51,115 nucleotides of DNA from Clostridiales bacterium. Lineage in GTDB: Bacteria; Bacillota; Clostridia; Oscillospirales; Oscillospiraceae. The notes under the pieces were generated by a model. That model saw only the letters and a list, made by a program, of their open reading frames with translations, was not told the origin of the DNA and did not search any database. How positions within the stretch are numbered: the stretch's first letter is position 1; the number at the start of each line of letters is the position of its first letter. Position numbers and translations under genes: made by a program. The DNA lies in the NCBI GenBank assembly GCA_004556345.1, contig SFHQ01000011.1, forward strand, positions 1 to 51,115, given 5' to 3'. Positions 6,896 through 14,646 of the stretch are shown one piece after another.

Positions 6896-7339
6896 GTGCG
6901 GATCATGGCCATCGACTATGGGGACGCCCGGACGGGCGTGGCGCTGTCTGACCCCACCGGGTTTTTGGCGGGGCAGACCTTCCTCATCAAAAGCCGGAAG
7001 GAAGACGTGGTGCTGGAGGAGCTGGCGGCCCTGGCCCAAAAGCAGGGGGCCGAGGAGCTGGTGATGGGCTATCCCAGGAACATGGACGGGACGTTAGGCC
7101 CCAGGGCGGAGAAATACGCCGCCTTTGCCGAGCGCCTGAAGGAGCGGACGGGCCTGCCCCTGACGCTCTGGGATGAGCGCCGGACCACGGTGGACGCCCA
7201 CCGCATCTTAGGGGCCCAGGGCGTGCGGGCCAAGAACCGGAAGGACAAGATCGACTCCGTGGCTGCCACCCTGATCTTAGAAGGATTTCTGGACTGGAAA
7301 CGCCTCCAGGCCCAGCGACAGAAGGAGGAGCAAGCATGA
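6896..7339 (+). CDS. ruvX: RuvX/YqgF-family pre-16S rRNA nuclease or Holliday junction resolvase-like protein
   Basis: RNase H-fold nuclease implicated in 16S rRNA 5'-end maturation (YqgF) and called a putative Holliday junction resolvase. Motifs: MAIDYGDARTGVALSD with the first catalytic Asp, LVMGYPRNMDGT, LWDERRTTVDA with an acidic residue, and KDKIDSVAATLILEGFL with the last catalytic Asp. Start chosen at the GTG at 6896 because AGGAGGTG (6882-6889) is 6 nt upstream; a GTG at 6887 lies inside that site. Length of 147 residues is typical. The stop overlaps the ATG of the next gene by 4 nt, implying translational coupling. Confidence 0.9.
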   Translation: MRIMAIDYGDARTGVALSDPTGFLAGQTFLIKSRKEDVVLEELAALAQKQGAEELVMGYPRNMDGTLGPRAEKYAAFAERLKERTGLPLTLWDERRTTVDAHRILGAQGVRAKNRKDKIDSVAATLILEGFLDWKRLQAQRQKEEQA

Positions 7340-8118
7340 AAAAGGAAAGCAGAGAGGTCCAGTTTCACATCCAGTGCCGCCGGGGAGACGTGGGGCGCTA
7401 CTGCCTGCTCCCCGGCGACCCCGGCCGGTGTGAGCTGATCGCCAGCTTTTTTGAAAACCCGGTCCACATCGGCCAGAACCGGGAGTATAACATCTACACC
7501 GGCACCCTGCTGGGGGAGAAGGTGAGCGTCTGCTCCACCGGCATCGGCGGGCCTTCCGCAGTGATCGCCCTGGAGGAGCTGTGCGCCATCGGCGCGGACA
7601 CCTTCGTTCGGACGGGCACCTGCGGGGGCATCAAGCTGGACGTGAAGAGCAACGACCTGGTCATCGCCACCGGGGCCGTCCGCCACGAGGGGGCCAGCCG
7701 GGAGTATGCGCCCATCGAGTTCCCCGCCGTGCCGGACTATGAAGTTCTGACCGCCCTGGTCGAGGCCGCGAAGGCCCTGGGCAAGCCCTGGCACGCGGGC
7801 GTGGTGCAGTGCAAGGATTCTTTTTACGGCCAGCACGACCCCGCCCGGATGCCGGTCTCCTATGAGCTGGAGGCCAAGTGGGAGGCCTGGAAGCGCCTGG
7901 GCGTCCTGGCCAGCGAGATGGAGTCCGCCGCCCTCTTCACCGCCGCCGCCGCCCTGGACGTGCGCTGCGGCTCGGCGTTCCACGTGATCTGGAACCAGGA
8001 GCGGGAGAAGGCCGGCCTGCCCCAGGAGGAATCCGAGGACGTGACCCTCTCCGTGAAGCTGGGCATCGAGGCCGTGAAGCGCCTGATCCTGGCCGACCGG
8101 GCGAAGGAGGGAAAGTGA
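7336..8118 (+). CDS. uridine phosphorylase family nucleoside phosphorylase
   Basis: Predicted to split a nucleoside (uridine most likely) into base and ribose-1-phosphate in the salvage pathway. The 260-residue PNP/UDP-fold protein shows LPGDPGRCELIA, STGIGGPSAVIALEEL, RTGTCGGI (phosphate-binding region) and ASEMESAALF, the Met-Glu motif that binds ribose. The QCKDSFYGQH stretch matches the uridine phosphorylase specificity region. It is embedded in ruvX-udp-DUF1847, overlapping ruvX by 4 nt with the next gene starting 1 nt after its stop. Substrate preference (uridine versus purine nucleosides) is inferred. Confidence 0.85.
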   Translation: MKKESREVQFHIQCRRGDVGRYCLLPGDPGRCELIASFFENPVHIGQNREYNIYTGTLLGEKVSVCSTGIGGPSAVIALEELCAIGADTFVRTGTCGGIKLDVKSNDLVIATGAVRHEGASREYAPIEFPAVPDYEVLTALVEAAKALGKPWHAGVVQCKDSFYGQHDPARMPVSYELEAKWEAWKRLGVLASEMESAALFTAAAALDVRCGSAFHVIWNQEREKAGLPQEESEDVTLSVKLGIEAVKRLILADRAKEGK

Positions 8119-8119
8119 C

Positions 8120-8770
8120 ATGGCTGACACCATCCGCCGCTCCTGCATCGACTGCGCCGTGACCAGGTGCGACCACCACACCTCCAACAAACCCCACCCG
8201 GCCTTTTGCGTCAGCCAAAGCCTCAGCGAGGAGGAACGGCAGGCGTCTCTGGCCCGGTATCGGAACGACCCGGAGGACGCGAAGATCGCCCAAGTCTCCG
8301 CCGGGGTCGAGGCCGACGGCTACCGCAAGTGGCCCCGCGTCCACGAGACCATCGTTTTCGCCAAGCGCATGGGGTACCACAAGATCGGCATCGCCTCCTG
8401 CGTGGCCCTGCTGCGGGAGAGCCGCGCCCTGGCGAAGATGCTACGGGGCAACGGCTTTGAGGTCTTCGGTGTGGGCTGCAAGACCGGTGAGCTGAACAAG
8501 ACCGACCTGGGCATCGACGAGGCCCACCAAGGCCCCGGCCCTGTGGCCTGCAACCCCATCTTACAGGCGGAGCTGCTCAACCGGGAGGGCACGGAGCTGA
8601 ACATCGTCATGGGCCTGTGCGTGGGGCATGACAGCCTGTTTTACAAACATGCCAAGGCTGTGACCACGACCCTAGTCGTCAAAGACCGCGTCCTCATGCA
8701 CAACCCCGTCTCCGCCCTCTACACGGCGGACAGCTACCACGAATACCTCAACCACCCCATCGACTACTAA
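8120..8770 (+). CDS. DUF1847 domain-containing metal-binding protein
   Basis: A 216-residue protein with an N-terminal cysteine cluster (SCIDCAVTRCD), a central block IGIASCVALLRESRALAKML..G.EVFGVGCKTG, and a later LCVGHDSLF. Arranged cysteines and histidines match the DUF1847 family, described as probable metal-binding proteins of anaerobes. No reaction is known. It directly follows the nucleoside phosphorylase and ends the operon, with a terminator 11 nt downstream. Confidence 0.85.
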   Translation: MADTIRRSCIDCAVTRCDHHTSNKPHPAFCVSQSLSEEERQASLARYRNDPEDAKIAQVSAGVEADGYRKWPRVHETIVFAKRMGYHKIGIASCVALLRESRALAKMLRGNGFEVFGVGCKTGELNKTDLGIDEAHQGPGPVACNPILQAELLNREGTELNIVMGLCVGHDSLFYKHAKAVTTTLVVKDRVLMHNPVSALYTADSYHEYLNHPIDY

Positions 8771-8781
8771 ACAAAAACACG

Positions 8782-8825
8782 ACATCCCGCTCCGGCTGAT
8801 GAAAAGGCCGGGGCGGGATGTTTTT
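8782..8825 (+). terminator. intrinsic terminator after DUF1847 gene
   Basis: ACATCCCGC (8782-8790) pairs with GCGGGATGT (8813-8821), with an inner CCGGC/GCCGG extension, followed by a run of T to 8825. Confidence 0.85.
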
Positions 8826-8866
8826 ACATTCTCTCACATACAGTGCTAGGAAAGGAGGCGGCGCGT

Positions 8867-9421
8867 ATGGAACAGCAGCGTTTTCCCGTGGAGGATGGGG
8901 CCGTCACCTGCCGCCCCGTGGGGGACCGGCTGGAGGTGCAGGCGGCCCTTCCCGGTCCGGGGGAGGGCTTATACCGGGCCTATCTCCGGGGCGAGAGCGG
9001 GAAGCAGCTCGACTTAGGCACCCTCCTGCCCCAGGGGAACGGGCGTAGATTACAGCGCAGCCTGCCCATCGCCGAGCTGAAGCGGCGGGGGTGCTGGCCG
9101 GTGACGGGGGCGGGGGTGACGCTGAGCTATGCCTTCCAGCGCCCGCAGGCCCAAGGGATGAACCAGCCGCCCAAGGGCTGGCACAAGAGCGAGCAAGCGG
9201 CGGCGCGGTTTCCCAACGACCCGGTGCTGGCCCAGGCGGTGCGGGCGGCGGGGCCGTGTCTGCTCTGCCAGCGGGCGGATGGGACGTTTCGCCTGGCGTG
9301 GGGGTGGGAGCCGAGGAAGGCGTTTCCCCTGCCGCCGGTGTTTTGCTTCGGGAAGGTGGAGAAGGTGGGGGGACGGGTGTGTGTGGTCTGGACGTTTTCG
9401 GGGGAGGGGAGGCCGTTATAA
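8867..9421 (+). CDS. uncharacterised protein
   Basis: A 184-residue protein I do not recognise. Start chosen at the ATG at 8867 because AAAGGAGG is 6-8 nt upstream; an upstream ATG in frame lacks a site. No signal peptide or membrane helix is seen. The first 90 residues look beta-rich (LEVQAALPGPGEGLYRAYL, then SGKQLDLGTLLP) and are followed by CWPVTGAGVTLSYAF. The C-terminal part has a LCQRADGTFRLAW stretch and ends in short strands. Codon use and GC content match the neighbours. It stands alone between a terminator and a convergent hydrolase gene, so context gives no clue to its role. Confidence 0.7.
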   Translation: MEQQRFPVEDGAVTCRPVGDRLEVQAALPGPGEGLYRAYLRGESGKQLDLGTLLPQGNGRRLQRSLPIAELKRRGCWPVTGAGVTLSYAFQRPQAQGMNQPPKGWHKSEQAAARFPNDPVLAQAVRAAGPCLLCQRADGTFRLAWGWEPRKAFPLPPVFCFGKVEKVGGRVCVVWTFSGEGRPL

Positions 9422-9423
9422 CC

Positions 9424-9466
9424 CCTCAGTCAGCTTCGCTGCCAGCTCCCCTTTCAGGGGAGCCAT
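9424..9466. repeat. dispersed hairpin repeat, simple copy
   Basis: CTCAGTCAGCTTCGCTG.CAGCTCCCCTTTCAGGGGAGCC, made of a CAGC/GCTG mini-hairpin and a GGCTCCCC/GGGGAGCC hairpin, in the gap between convergent genes. A second, interrupted copy is at 10345-10433. It may also act as terminator structure for the flanking genes. Confidence 0.6.
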
Positions 9467-10279
9467 TCAAAAAGTCAGCACCAGCCCTGTCCTGAGCTGC
9501 TTGGCCCGCGCCCCCAAAACCTCTTTTAGGATCTGAAATCCCCGCTCCCCCGTACAATGCCCGGTGACGATCTCCTCCACCCCGCTCTCGGCTAACCTCT
9601 GTCCCAGAGCATACACTTCTTCGTCCGGCGTCTCGAAGAGATGAAAGCCGCCGACCAGCGCCCGGATCGTCTGGCCGGGAAAGGCCTCCTGCGTCTCCCG
9701 GACGATGACATCCGCCCCGGCGTGACAGCAGCTGTTGAAAATAATCAGGCCCCGGTCTGTCTGAAAGACCAGGCTCTGCTCATGGGAGAAATCATCGGGG
9801 GTATACTTGCCATCGCGCAGGCGGTACATCTTCCCCGCCTTGCCCTTGGCGGCCAGGCCCGGCGTGGTGTGGGGGAGCAGAGAGACGCCGGGGGCGGGGG
9901 AGAAGGGACCGGAGACGAAGCGGATGCGGTCGGCGTATTCCGCCAGCGTCCCCTTGCGGATGCCCTCGTAGCGCCAGCCCCGGTCGGTCCGGTCGTAGCA
10001 GTCCTCGCCGCAGCCCTGGCGGAGGTAGAGGGGGGCGGTGAGATTGCGGCGGAAAAAGGCGGGCAGGCCGTCGGCGTGGTCCCAGTGGGCGTGGGAGAGA
10101 ACGGCAAAGTCGGCGCGGGAGAGATAGATGCCCAGGGCGGCGGCGTTGCGGGCGAAGCTCTCCCCGCCGCCGGTGTCCAATAAAATATGCTTGTCTTGGT
10201 ATTCGATCCAGAAGGCCAGGCCCCACTCGGCGGTGAGCTGGGGGGCAGGGCGGTTGTCGATGAGGGTGGTAACGCGCAT
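9467..10279 (-). CDS. MBL-fold metallo-hydrolase
   Basis: A 270-residue metallo-beta-lactamase-fold protein with the metal-binding signature SHAHWDHADG (HxHxDH) near residues 60-70, an upstream HILLDTGGG strand and later metal ligands in FNSCCHAGAD and VTGHCTGE. The overall layout resembles the COG1237 group annotated as dihydropterin-ribofuranosyl-aminobenzene-phosphate synthase-like, but that reaction belongs to methanogen-type pathways and should not be assumed here. Soluble, no signal peptide. Divergent from the spoIIIA operon, with 220 nt between them. Confidence 0.85.
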   Translation of the reverse strand: MRVTTLIDNRPAPQLTAEWGLAFWIEYQDKHILLDTGGGESFARNAAALGIYLSRADFAVLSHAHWDHADGLPAFFRRNLTAPLYLRQGCGEDCYDRTDRGWRYEGIRKGTLAEYADRIRFVSGPFSPAPGVSLLPHTTPGLAAKGKAGKMYRLRDGKYTPDDFSHEQSLVFQTDRGLIIFNSCCHAGADVIVRETQEAFPGQTIRALVGGFHLFETPDEEVYALGQRLAESGVEEIVTGHCTGERGFQILKEVLGARAKQLRTGLVLTF

Positions 10280-10344
10280 CGGGAGGACCCCTTTCTATTC
10301 TTTCGTGCTTTCTACGATACCACAGATGGCCCTTCGGGGACAAC

Positions 10345-10433
10345 CCCTCAGTCTGCTTCGCAGCCAGCAGTCTAAGGAAGATTTTACTGAATCTAACTGT
10401 CCCCCGGACAGTTAGACCCTTTCAGGGGAGCCA
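10345..10433. repeat. dispersed hairpin repeat interrupted by a palindromic insert
   Basis: Same outer sequence as 9424-9466 (CTCAGTCTGCTTCGCAG.CAGC at the left, CCTTTCAGGGGAGCC at the right) but with about 48 extra bases between. The insert contains the palindrome TCTAACTGTCC-CCC-GGACAGTTAGA (10392-10416). This looks like one small repeat nested in another. Confidence 0.6.
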
Positions 10434-10443
10434 TTTTTTTGAG

Positions 10444-10472
10444 TCATACCCCGCACTGCCCCTGCATAGAAT
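10444..10472 (+). promoter_or_regulatory. sigma-E-like sporulation promoter of spoIIIA operon
   Basis: TCATACC (10444-10450) and CATAGAAT (10465-10472) with a 14-nt spacer. The -10 matches the Bacillus sigma-E consensus CATACAAT at 7 of 8 positions and the spacing is right; the -35 matches in its ATA core. In Bacillus subtilis spoIIIA is a sigma-E (mother-cell) operon, which fits. Confidence 0.6.
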
Positions 10473-10499
10473 GACAGCACGAACAAAGGAGGTGCCGGT

Positions 10500-11387
10500 A
10501 TGTGGGACAAGGTGCTGCCGCGCACCCTGCGGGAGCAGGTGGCGCTCCTGCCCCCGGAGGTGGGGCAGGAACTGGAAGAGCTGCGCCTGCGGGCCGGGTA
10601 TCCCATGGCCGCCGTGCGGGGCGGGGAGGAATGGGTGCCGGAGGGTTGGCGGCGTGCCATCCTGACCGAGAGCGACTTGCAGCGGGTGCTGGAAATGGCG
10701 GGGCAAGGCTCCGTCCACACGATCTTAGACCAGCTGCGCAGCGGCTTCGTCACCGCCGCCGGGGGCGTGCGGATCGGGATCTGCGGCGTGGGTGCTGTGG
10801 AGGATGGGCGGCTGTTGTCCTTCCGTCAGGTCACGTCGCTGGCCTTGCGGGTGCCGCGGGCCATGGCCGGGGTGGCCGAGCCGCTGCTGCCCCAGCTGGC
10901 ACCGGGGCGGGAGCTGCCCTCTACCTTATTGCTCTCCCCGCCGGGGGTGGGGAAGACCACGCTCCTGCGGGACCTCATCCGCTGTTTATCCACAGGGGTG
11001 TGGATCAACCCCAAACGGGTCGGCGTGGCCGACGAGCGGGGGGAGCTGGGGGTCGGGTCCCTGCGGGCCTTTTTGGGGCCGCGGGTGGACGTGCTGGCCT
11101 ACTGCCCCAAGGCGGCGGCGCTCAGGATGCTGCTGCGGGGGATGTCCCCCCAGGTGCTGGCGGCGGATGAAATTACCGACCCGCAGGATATCCGGGCCAT
11201 GGAGCAGGCCGCCGGGTGCGGCGTGACCTTGCTGGCCACGGCCCACGGGGGGAGCCTGGAGGACTTGCGCCGCCGTCCCCTCTATCGGGAGCTGTTGGAC
11301 GCCGGCATTTTTCAGGCCTTCGTCTTTCTCACCCGGCAGGGCGGGAAGCGGCACTATCAAGTCTGGACGGGAGGGGAGGCCCCATGA
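10500..11387 (+). CDS. spoIIIAA: stage III sporulation protein AA
   Basis: The ATPase of the SpoIIIA-SpoIIQ complex, which connects mother cell and forespore and is needed for late forespore gene expression. The 295-residue protein has a Walker A motif SPPGVGKTTLLRD near residues 150-162 and the secretion-ATPase-like arrangement of type II/IV systems, with ADERGELGV and LAADEIT (Walker B region) behind it. ATG with AAAGGAGGTG 6-7 nt upstream. First gene of a complete eight-gene operon; its stop overlaps the start of spoIIIAB (ATGA). Confidence 0.95.
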   Translation: MWDKVLPRTLREQVALLPPEVGQELEELRLRAGYPMAAVRGGEEWVPEGWRRAILTESDLQRVLEMAGQGSVHTILDQLRSGFVTAAGGVRIGICGVGAVEDGRLLSFRQVTSLALRVPRAMAGVAEPLLPQLAPGRELPSTLLLSPPGVGKTTLLRDLIRCLSTGVWINPKRVGVADERGELGVGSLRAFLGPRVDVLAYCPKAAALRMLLRGMSPQVLAADEITDPQDIRAMEQAAGCGVTLLATAHGGSLEDLRRRPLYRELLDAGIFQAFVFLTRQGGKRHYQVWTGGEAP

Positions 11388-11887
11388 CGACACTGGCGGG
11401 AAAGGGGCTGCTCTTCGGCGGCTGCGTAGCCCTGGGAATACTCACCGGGCTGGGCCGGCTGCGGCGGGTGGCCTGTTTGGAGGAGTTTCGGCGCATCCTG
11501 TCCAGTTTGGCGCGGGAGCTGACCTTCTCCCTGCGGCCCCTGCCGGAGCTGGCGGAGGACGTGGCCGGGCCCGGCCCGGCGGGAGAGTGCCTGAGGGCCT
11601 GCCGCCGGTGCTTTCTGGCCTCCGGCGGCGAGAGCTGGGCCGAGAGCTGGGAGACGGTTTTGCGGGAAACGGACCTGCCCCTCTCGGACGAGGACCGGGG
11701 CCTGCTGGCGGAGTTCGGCCAGGTCCTGGGCCGGTACGACGGGGAGAGCCAGCAGCGGGCCTTACAAGCCCTGTTGGACCGGCTGGGGGAGCAGGTCGAA
11801 ACGGCCCGGCAGACGGCCCGGCGGCTGGTCCGGGTGGACGTGACGCTGGGGGTGACGGCGGGGCTGTTTTGTCTCATCCTGCTGTGA
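11384..11887 (+). CDS. spoIIIAB: stage III sporulation protein AB
   Basis: A 167-residue membrane protein resembling type II secretion GspF-like components. It has an N-terminal hydrophobic helix (about 5-22), a soluble helical domain with LEEFRRILSSLARELTFS, and a C-terminal hydrophobic helix (VTLGVTAGLFCLILL). The ATG at 11384 overlaps the spoIIIAA stop by 4 nt and gives the family's usual length; longer in-frame extensions would read through spoIIIAA and are rejected. Confidence 0.93.
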   Translation: MTTLAGKGLLFGGCVALGILTGLGRLRRVACLEEFRRILSSLARELTFSLRPLPELAEDVAGPGPAGECLRACRRCFLASGGESWAESWETVLRETDLPLSDEDRGLLAEFGQVLGRYDGESQQRALQALLDRLGEQVETARQTARRLVRVDVTLGVTAGLFCLILL

Positions 11888-11902
11888 GGAGGGAGAAAAA
11901 CC

Positions 11903-12097
11903 ATGGATGTGGAGCTGGTGTTCAAGATCGCGGCGGTGGGCATTCTGGTGTCGGTACTGAACCAGGTGCTCACCCGGTCGGGGCGGGAGGAACAGGCCAC
12001 CATGACCACGCTGGCGGGGCTGATCGTTGTGCTGATGATGGTGGTGCAGAAGATCAGCGAGCTGTTCGAGCTGGTCAAGACCCTGTTCGGATTGTGA
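11903..12097 (+). CDS. spoIIIAC: stage III sporulation protein AC
   Basis: A 64-residue membrane protein with two hydrophobic segments separated by a short polar loop (LTRSGREEQATM), exactly the family length. Component of the SpoIIIA channel in the outer forespore membrane. GAGGAGGGAG precedes the ATG. It starts 15 nt after spoIIIAB and 9 nt before spoIIIAD. Confidence 0.94.
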   Translation: MDVELVFKIAAVGILVSVLNQVLTRSGREEQATMTTLAGLIVVLMMVVQKISELFELVKTLFGL

Positions 12098-12106
12098 GGG
12101 CGCGGG

Positions 12107-12490
12107 ATGGACTTGCTGCCTGTGGCCGCGGCGGGCGTGGCGGCGGCTTTATGCGCGGTGGTGGTGCGGCAGAGAGCGCCGGAGATCGCCTTGGCGCTGG
12201 CGCTGGCGGCCTGCGTGGTTTTACTGTGGCACACCCTGCCGCTGCTGGAGACCATCCGGGATGTGCTGGACGAGCTGGCAGACCTGGCCCAGGTCTCGCC
12301 CCAGCTGCTGCGGCCCATGCTCCAGACGGTGGGGCTGGCCCTGGTGACCAAGCTGGCCTCGGCCCTGTGCAAGGACGCGGGGGAGGGGAGCCTGGCCGCC
12401 TTCGTGGAGGTGGCCGGGAGCGCGGCGGCGGTGCTCGTGGCCCTGCCGCTGCTCAGGATGGTCTTACAGCTCATGTTGGGATTGCTGTGA
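12107..12490 (+). CDS. spoIIIAD: stage III sporulation protein AD
   Basis: A 127-residue multi-pass membrane protein (about four hydrophobic segments) homologous to SpoIIIAC in its core and typical in length. The stretch LDELADLAQVSPQLLRPMLQ is a family hallmark between membrane helices. Its stop overlaps the GTG start of spoIIIAE. Confidence 0.93.
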   Translation: MDLLPVAAAGVAAALCAVVVRQRAPEIALALALAACVVLLWHTLPLLETIRDVLDELADLAQVSPQLLRPMLQTVGLALVTKLASALCKDAGEGSLAAFVEVAGSAAAVLVALPLLRMVLQLMLGLL

Positions 12491-13602
12491 GGCGGTGCCT
12501 CTGCTGCCTGCTGCTCCTGCTGGGCTTGGTTTCGCCCACGGCGCTGGCGCTGGACGAGGAGAGCGCTGCCCAGGCGACCCAGGCGCAGAGCGAAGCCTTT
12601 GGCTTTGATGACCTGGAACGCATCGGGGAAGCCTACACCGGCCAGGAGGACATTGCCGGCGGGGTGGACGTGCCGGGGGCCTTTCGGCATGTCGGGCAGA
12701 CGGCCAAGGACAACCTGGGTCAGGTGGTCAAAACCGCCGTGCGGAGCTGTGTGCTGCTCCTGGCCGTGACGCTCCTGTGGGGCCTGGCCCAGGGGATGCA
12801 GGCCGGGGCGGGGGAGTCCGGGGGGCTGGAGGCCATCACCCTGGCCGCCGTGCTGGCCATCACCGCCGTTGCGGTGGGGGACGTCCACTCCCTGCTGTCC
12901 CTGGGGGAGGAGGCCATTTACAACATGGAGACGCTGGGGGACGTGCTGCTCCCCGCCGTGTCCATGGCCACCGCGGCCAGCGGGTCCCCGGCCATGGCGG
13001 TGGTGAAGCACGGGGCGACCATTTTGTTTTCTGACTTTCTCCTGCGGCTCATCCACAGCCTGCTCATCCCCCTCTGCTATGCGTTCGTGGCGGCGAATGT
13101 CGCGTGGGCGGCGCTGGCCAACGAGGGGCTCAAGCGGCTGGCGGGCTTTCTCAAGTGGCTCATCACGATGGTGCTCTCCGTCGTCCTGCTGGTGTTCGTG
13201 GGGTACCTCAATCTCTCCGGGGTCATCTCCGGCGGGGCGGACGCGGCGACGGTGAAGGCGGCGAAGTTTACGCTCTCGAACCTCGTGCCCGTGGTGGGGG
13301 GCGTGATCTCGGACACGGCGGAGACGCTGCTGGCGGGCGCGGCCATTCTGCGCAACGCCGCCGGGGTGTTCGGGATGCTGGCGGTGCTGGGCATCTGCGT
13401 GGCCCCGTTTTTGAACCTGGGGGCGCACTACCTGCTGTACAAGGGCACGGCGGCGCTGGCGGCCACGGCGGCGGGGTCCGGGCGGCTGACGGGGCTGATC
13501 GAGGCCCTGGGGACGGCCTTCGGGCTGATCCTGGCCATGACGGCCTCCTGCGCGGTCCTGCTGACGGTGGCGATGGTGTCGGCGGTGTCCGCGGTGGGAT
13601 GA
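12487..13602 (+). CDS. spoIIIAE: stage III sporulation protein AE
   Basis: The largest membrane subunit of the SpoIIIA complex (371 residues). A GTG start at 12487 overlaps the spoIIIAD stop by 4 nt and yields a perfect signal peptide: MRRC, a leucine-rich core, then SPTALA with likely cleavage before LDEE. The rest is an extracytoplasmic stretch and about six to seven membrane helices. Longer in-frame extensions reaching back to 11587 run through spoIIIAB-AD and are not real. The start is easy to miss because it is GTG. Confidence 0.93.
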   Translation: MRRCLCCLLLLLGLVSPTALALDEESAAQATQAQSEAFGFDDLERIGEAYTGQEDIAGGVDVPGAFRHVGQTAKDNLGQVVKTAVRSCVLLLAVTLLWGLAQGMQAGAGESGGLEAITLAAVLAITAVAVGDVHSLLSLGEEAIYNMETLGDVLLPAVSMATAASGSPAMAVVKHGATILFSDFLLRLIHSLLIPLCYAFVAANVAWAALANEGLKRLAGFLKWLITMVLSVVLLVFVGYLNLSGVISGGADAATVKAAKFTLSNLVPVVGGVISDTAETLLAGAAILRNAAGVFGMLAVLGICVAPFLNLGAHYLLYKGTAALAATAAGSGRLTGLIEALGTAFGLILAMTASCAVLLTVAMVSAVSAVG

Positions 13603-13618
13603 GAAGGGGGGATGCTCC

Positions 13619-14107
13619 ATGACGTTGCTTCGCACTTGGATTTTAAGCGTCACCGCCTGCGCCATGGTCATTGCCGCCGCCGAGGCCCTGATGCCCGACG
13701 GGGCGGTGAAGCGGGTGGGAAAGCTCACGGGGGGCCTCATCTTAGTGCTGGGGCTGCTGCAGCCCTTGGTGAAGCTGGACTATGACGACTGGCTGGACGA
13801 TCTCCCCGCCCAGACCGCCGGGGCCGTGACCCAAGAGGATCTAGAAGACGCGGCCTATGCCCCGATGAAATCCATCATAGAGCGGGAGCTGAGCGCATAC
13901 ATTGTGGACAAAGGCGCCCAGCTGGGGGTGACCTGCACGGCCCAGGTGGTGTGCGAGACGGGGGAGGACGGGGTGCCCATCCCCACCCGGACCACCATCA
14001 CCGGGGCCATGACCCCGGCGCAGAAGGAGGCGATGATCCGCTGTGTCACCCAGGAGCTCGCCATCCCCCGGTCGGGGCAAATCTACCGGAATGAGGAAGT
14101 GCCATGA
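13619..14107 (+). CDS. spoIIIAF: stage III sporulation protein AF
   Basis: A 162-residue protein with two N-terminal membrane helices (about 5-22 and 35-52, GLILVLGLLQPLVKL) and a C-terminal extracytoplasmic domain that is structurally a ring-building motif in the family. Start ATG behind AGAAGGGGGG. Overlaps spoIIIAG by 4 nt (ATGA). Confidence 0.92.
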   Translation: MTLLRTWILSVTACAMVIAAAEALMPDGAVKRVGKLTGGLILVLGLLQPLVKLDYDDWLDDLPAQTAGAVTQEDLEDAAYAPMKSIIERELSAYIVDKGAQLGVTCTAQVVCETGEDGVPIPTRTTITGAMTPAQKEAMIRCVTQELAIPRSGQIYRNEEVP

Positions 14108-14634
14108 ACGGAAGAGAAGCAGTGGGCCGCCTGCAAAAACGCCTGTCGGGTCGGTCGGGCCTGTCCAGTCGGCTGAAGAAGTACAAATGGGTGGGCTTGG
14201 TCCTGCTCGTCGGCCTGCTCCTGCTGGCCTGGCCCGCCGGGAAGGAAAACCAGGCCGAGACGGCGGCGGAGACGCCCCAGACCTTCGACCTGGCCGCGAC
14301 CGAGGCCCGCCTGTCCGAGGCCCTGTCCCAGATCCGGGGGGCGGGGGAGGTGACGGTGGTGCTGACCCTGGCCGGCGGCCCCCGGCAGGTCCTGGCCCAG
14401 GACGTGGACCAGGCCGCGGAACGGGGGCAGGAGCGGCGGGAGACCGTGGTCGTCTCCCGTGGGTCCGGGGGACAGGAGGCCGTGGCCGTGCAGGAGGTCT
14501 CGCCGGAGTACCAGGGGGCGCTGCTGGTGTGTCCCGGAGGGGGAGACCCCACCGTGCGGCTCCAGCTGACCCAGGCCGTCGCCGCCCTGACGGGGCTGGG
14601 GGCCGATAAAATTTCGATCAGTGAGGGAAAGTGA
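14104..14634 (+). CDS. spoIIIAG: stage III sporulation protein AG
   Basis: A 176-residue single-pass membrane protein (helix about 30-48) whose soluble domain forms the large SpoIIIAG ring in Bacillus. The ring-building region is recognisable around LSQIRGAGEVTVVLTLAGG and in the C-terminal VRLQLTQAVAALTGLGADKI. The domain is shorter than the Bacillus protein. Translationally coupled to spoIIIAF. Confidence 0.92.
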   Translation: MNGREAVGRLQKRLSGRSGLSSRLKKYKWVGLVLLVGLLLLAWPAGKENQAETAAETPQTFDLAATEARLSEALSQIRGAGEVTVVLTLAGGPRQVLAQDVDQAAERGQERRETVVVSRGSGGQEAVAVQEVSPEYQGALLVCPGGGDPTVRLQLTQAVAALTGLGADKISISEGK

Positions 14635-14646
14635 GGAAGAAGTCTT

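Noticed and set aside
11329..13740. 803-codon minus-strand frame under the spoIIIA operon
   Set aside because: Arg/Pro/Ser/Gln-rich shadow of spoIIIAB-AE, no domain and no start signal.
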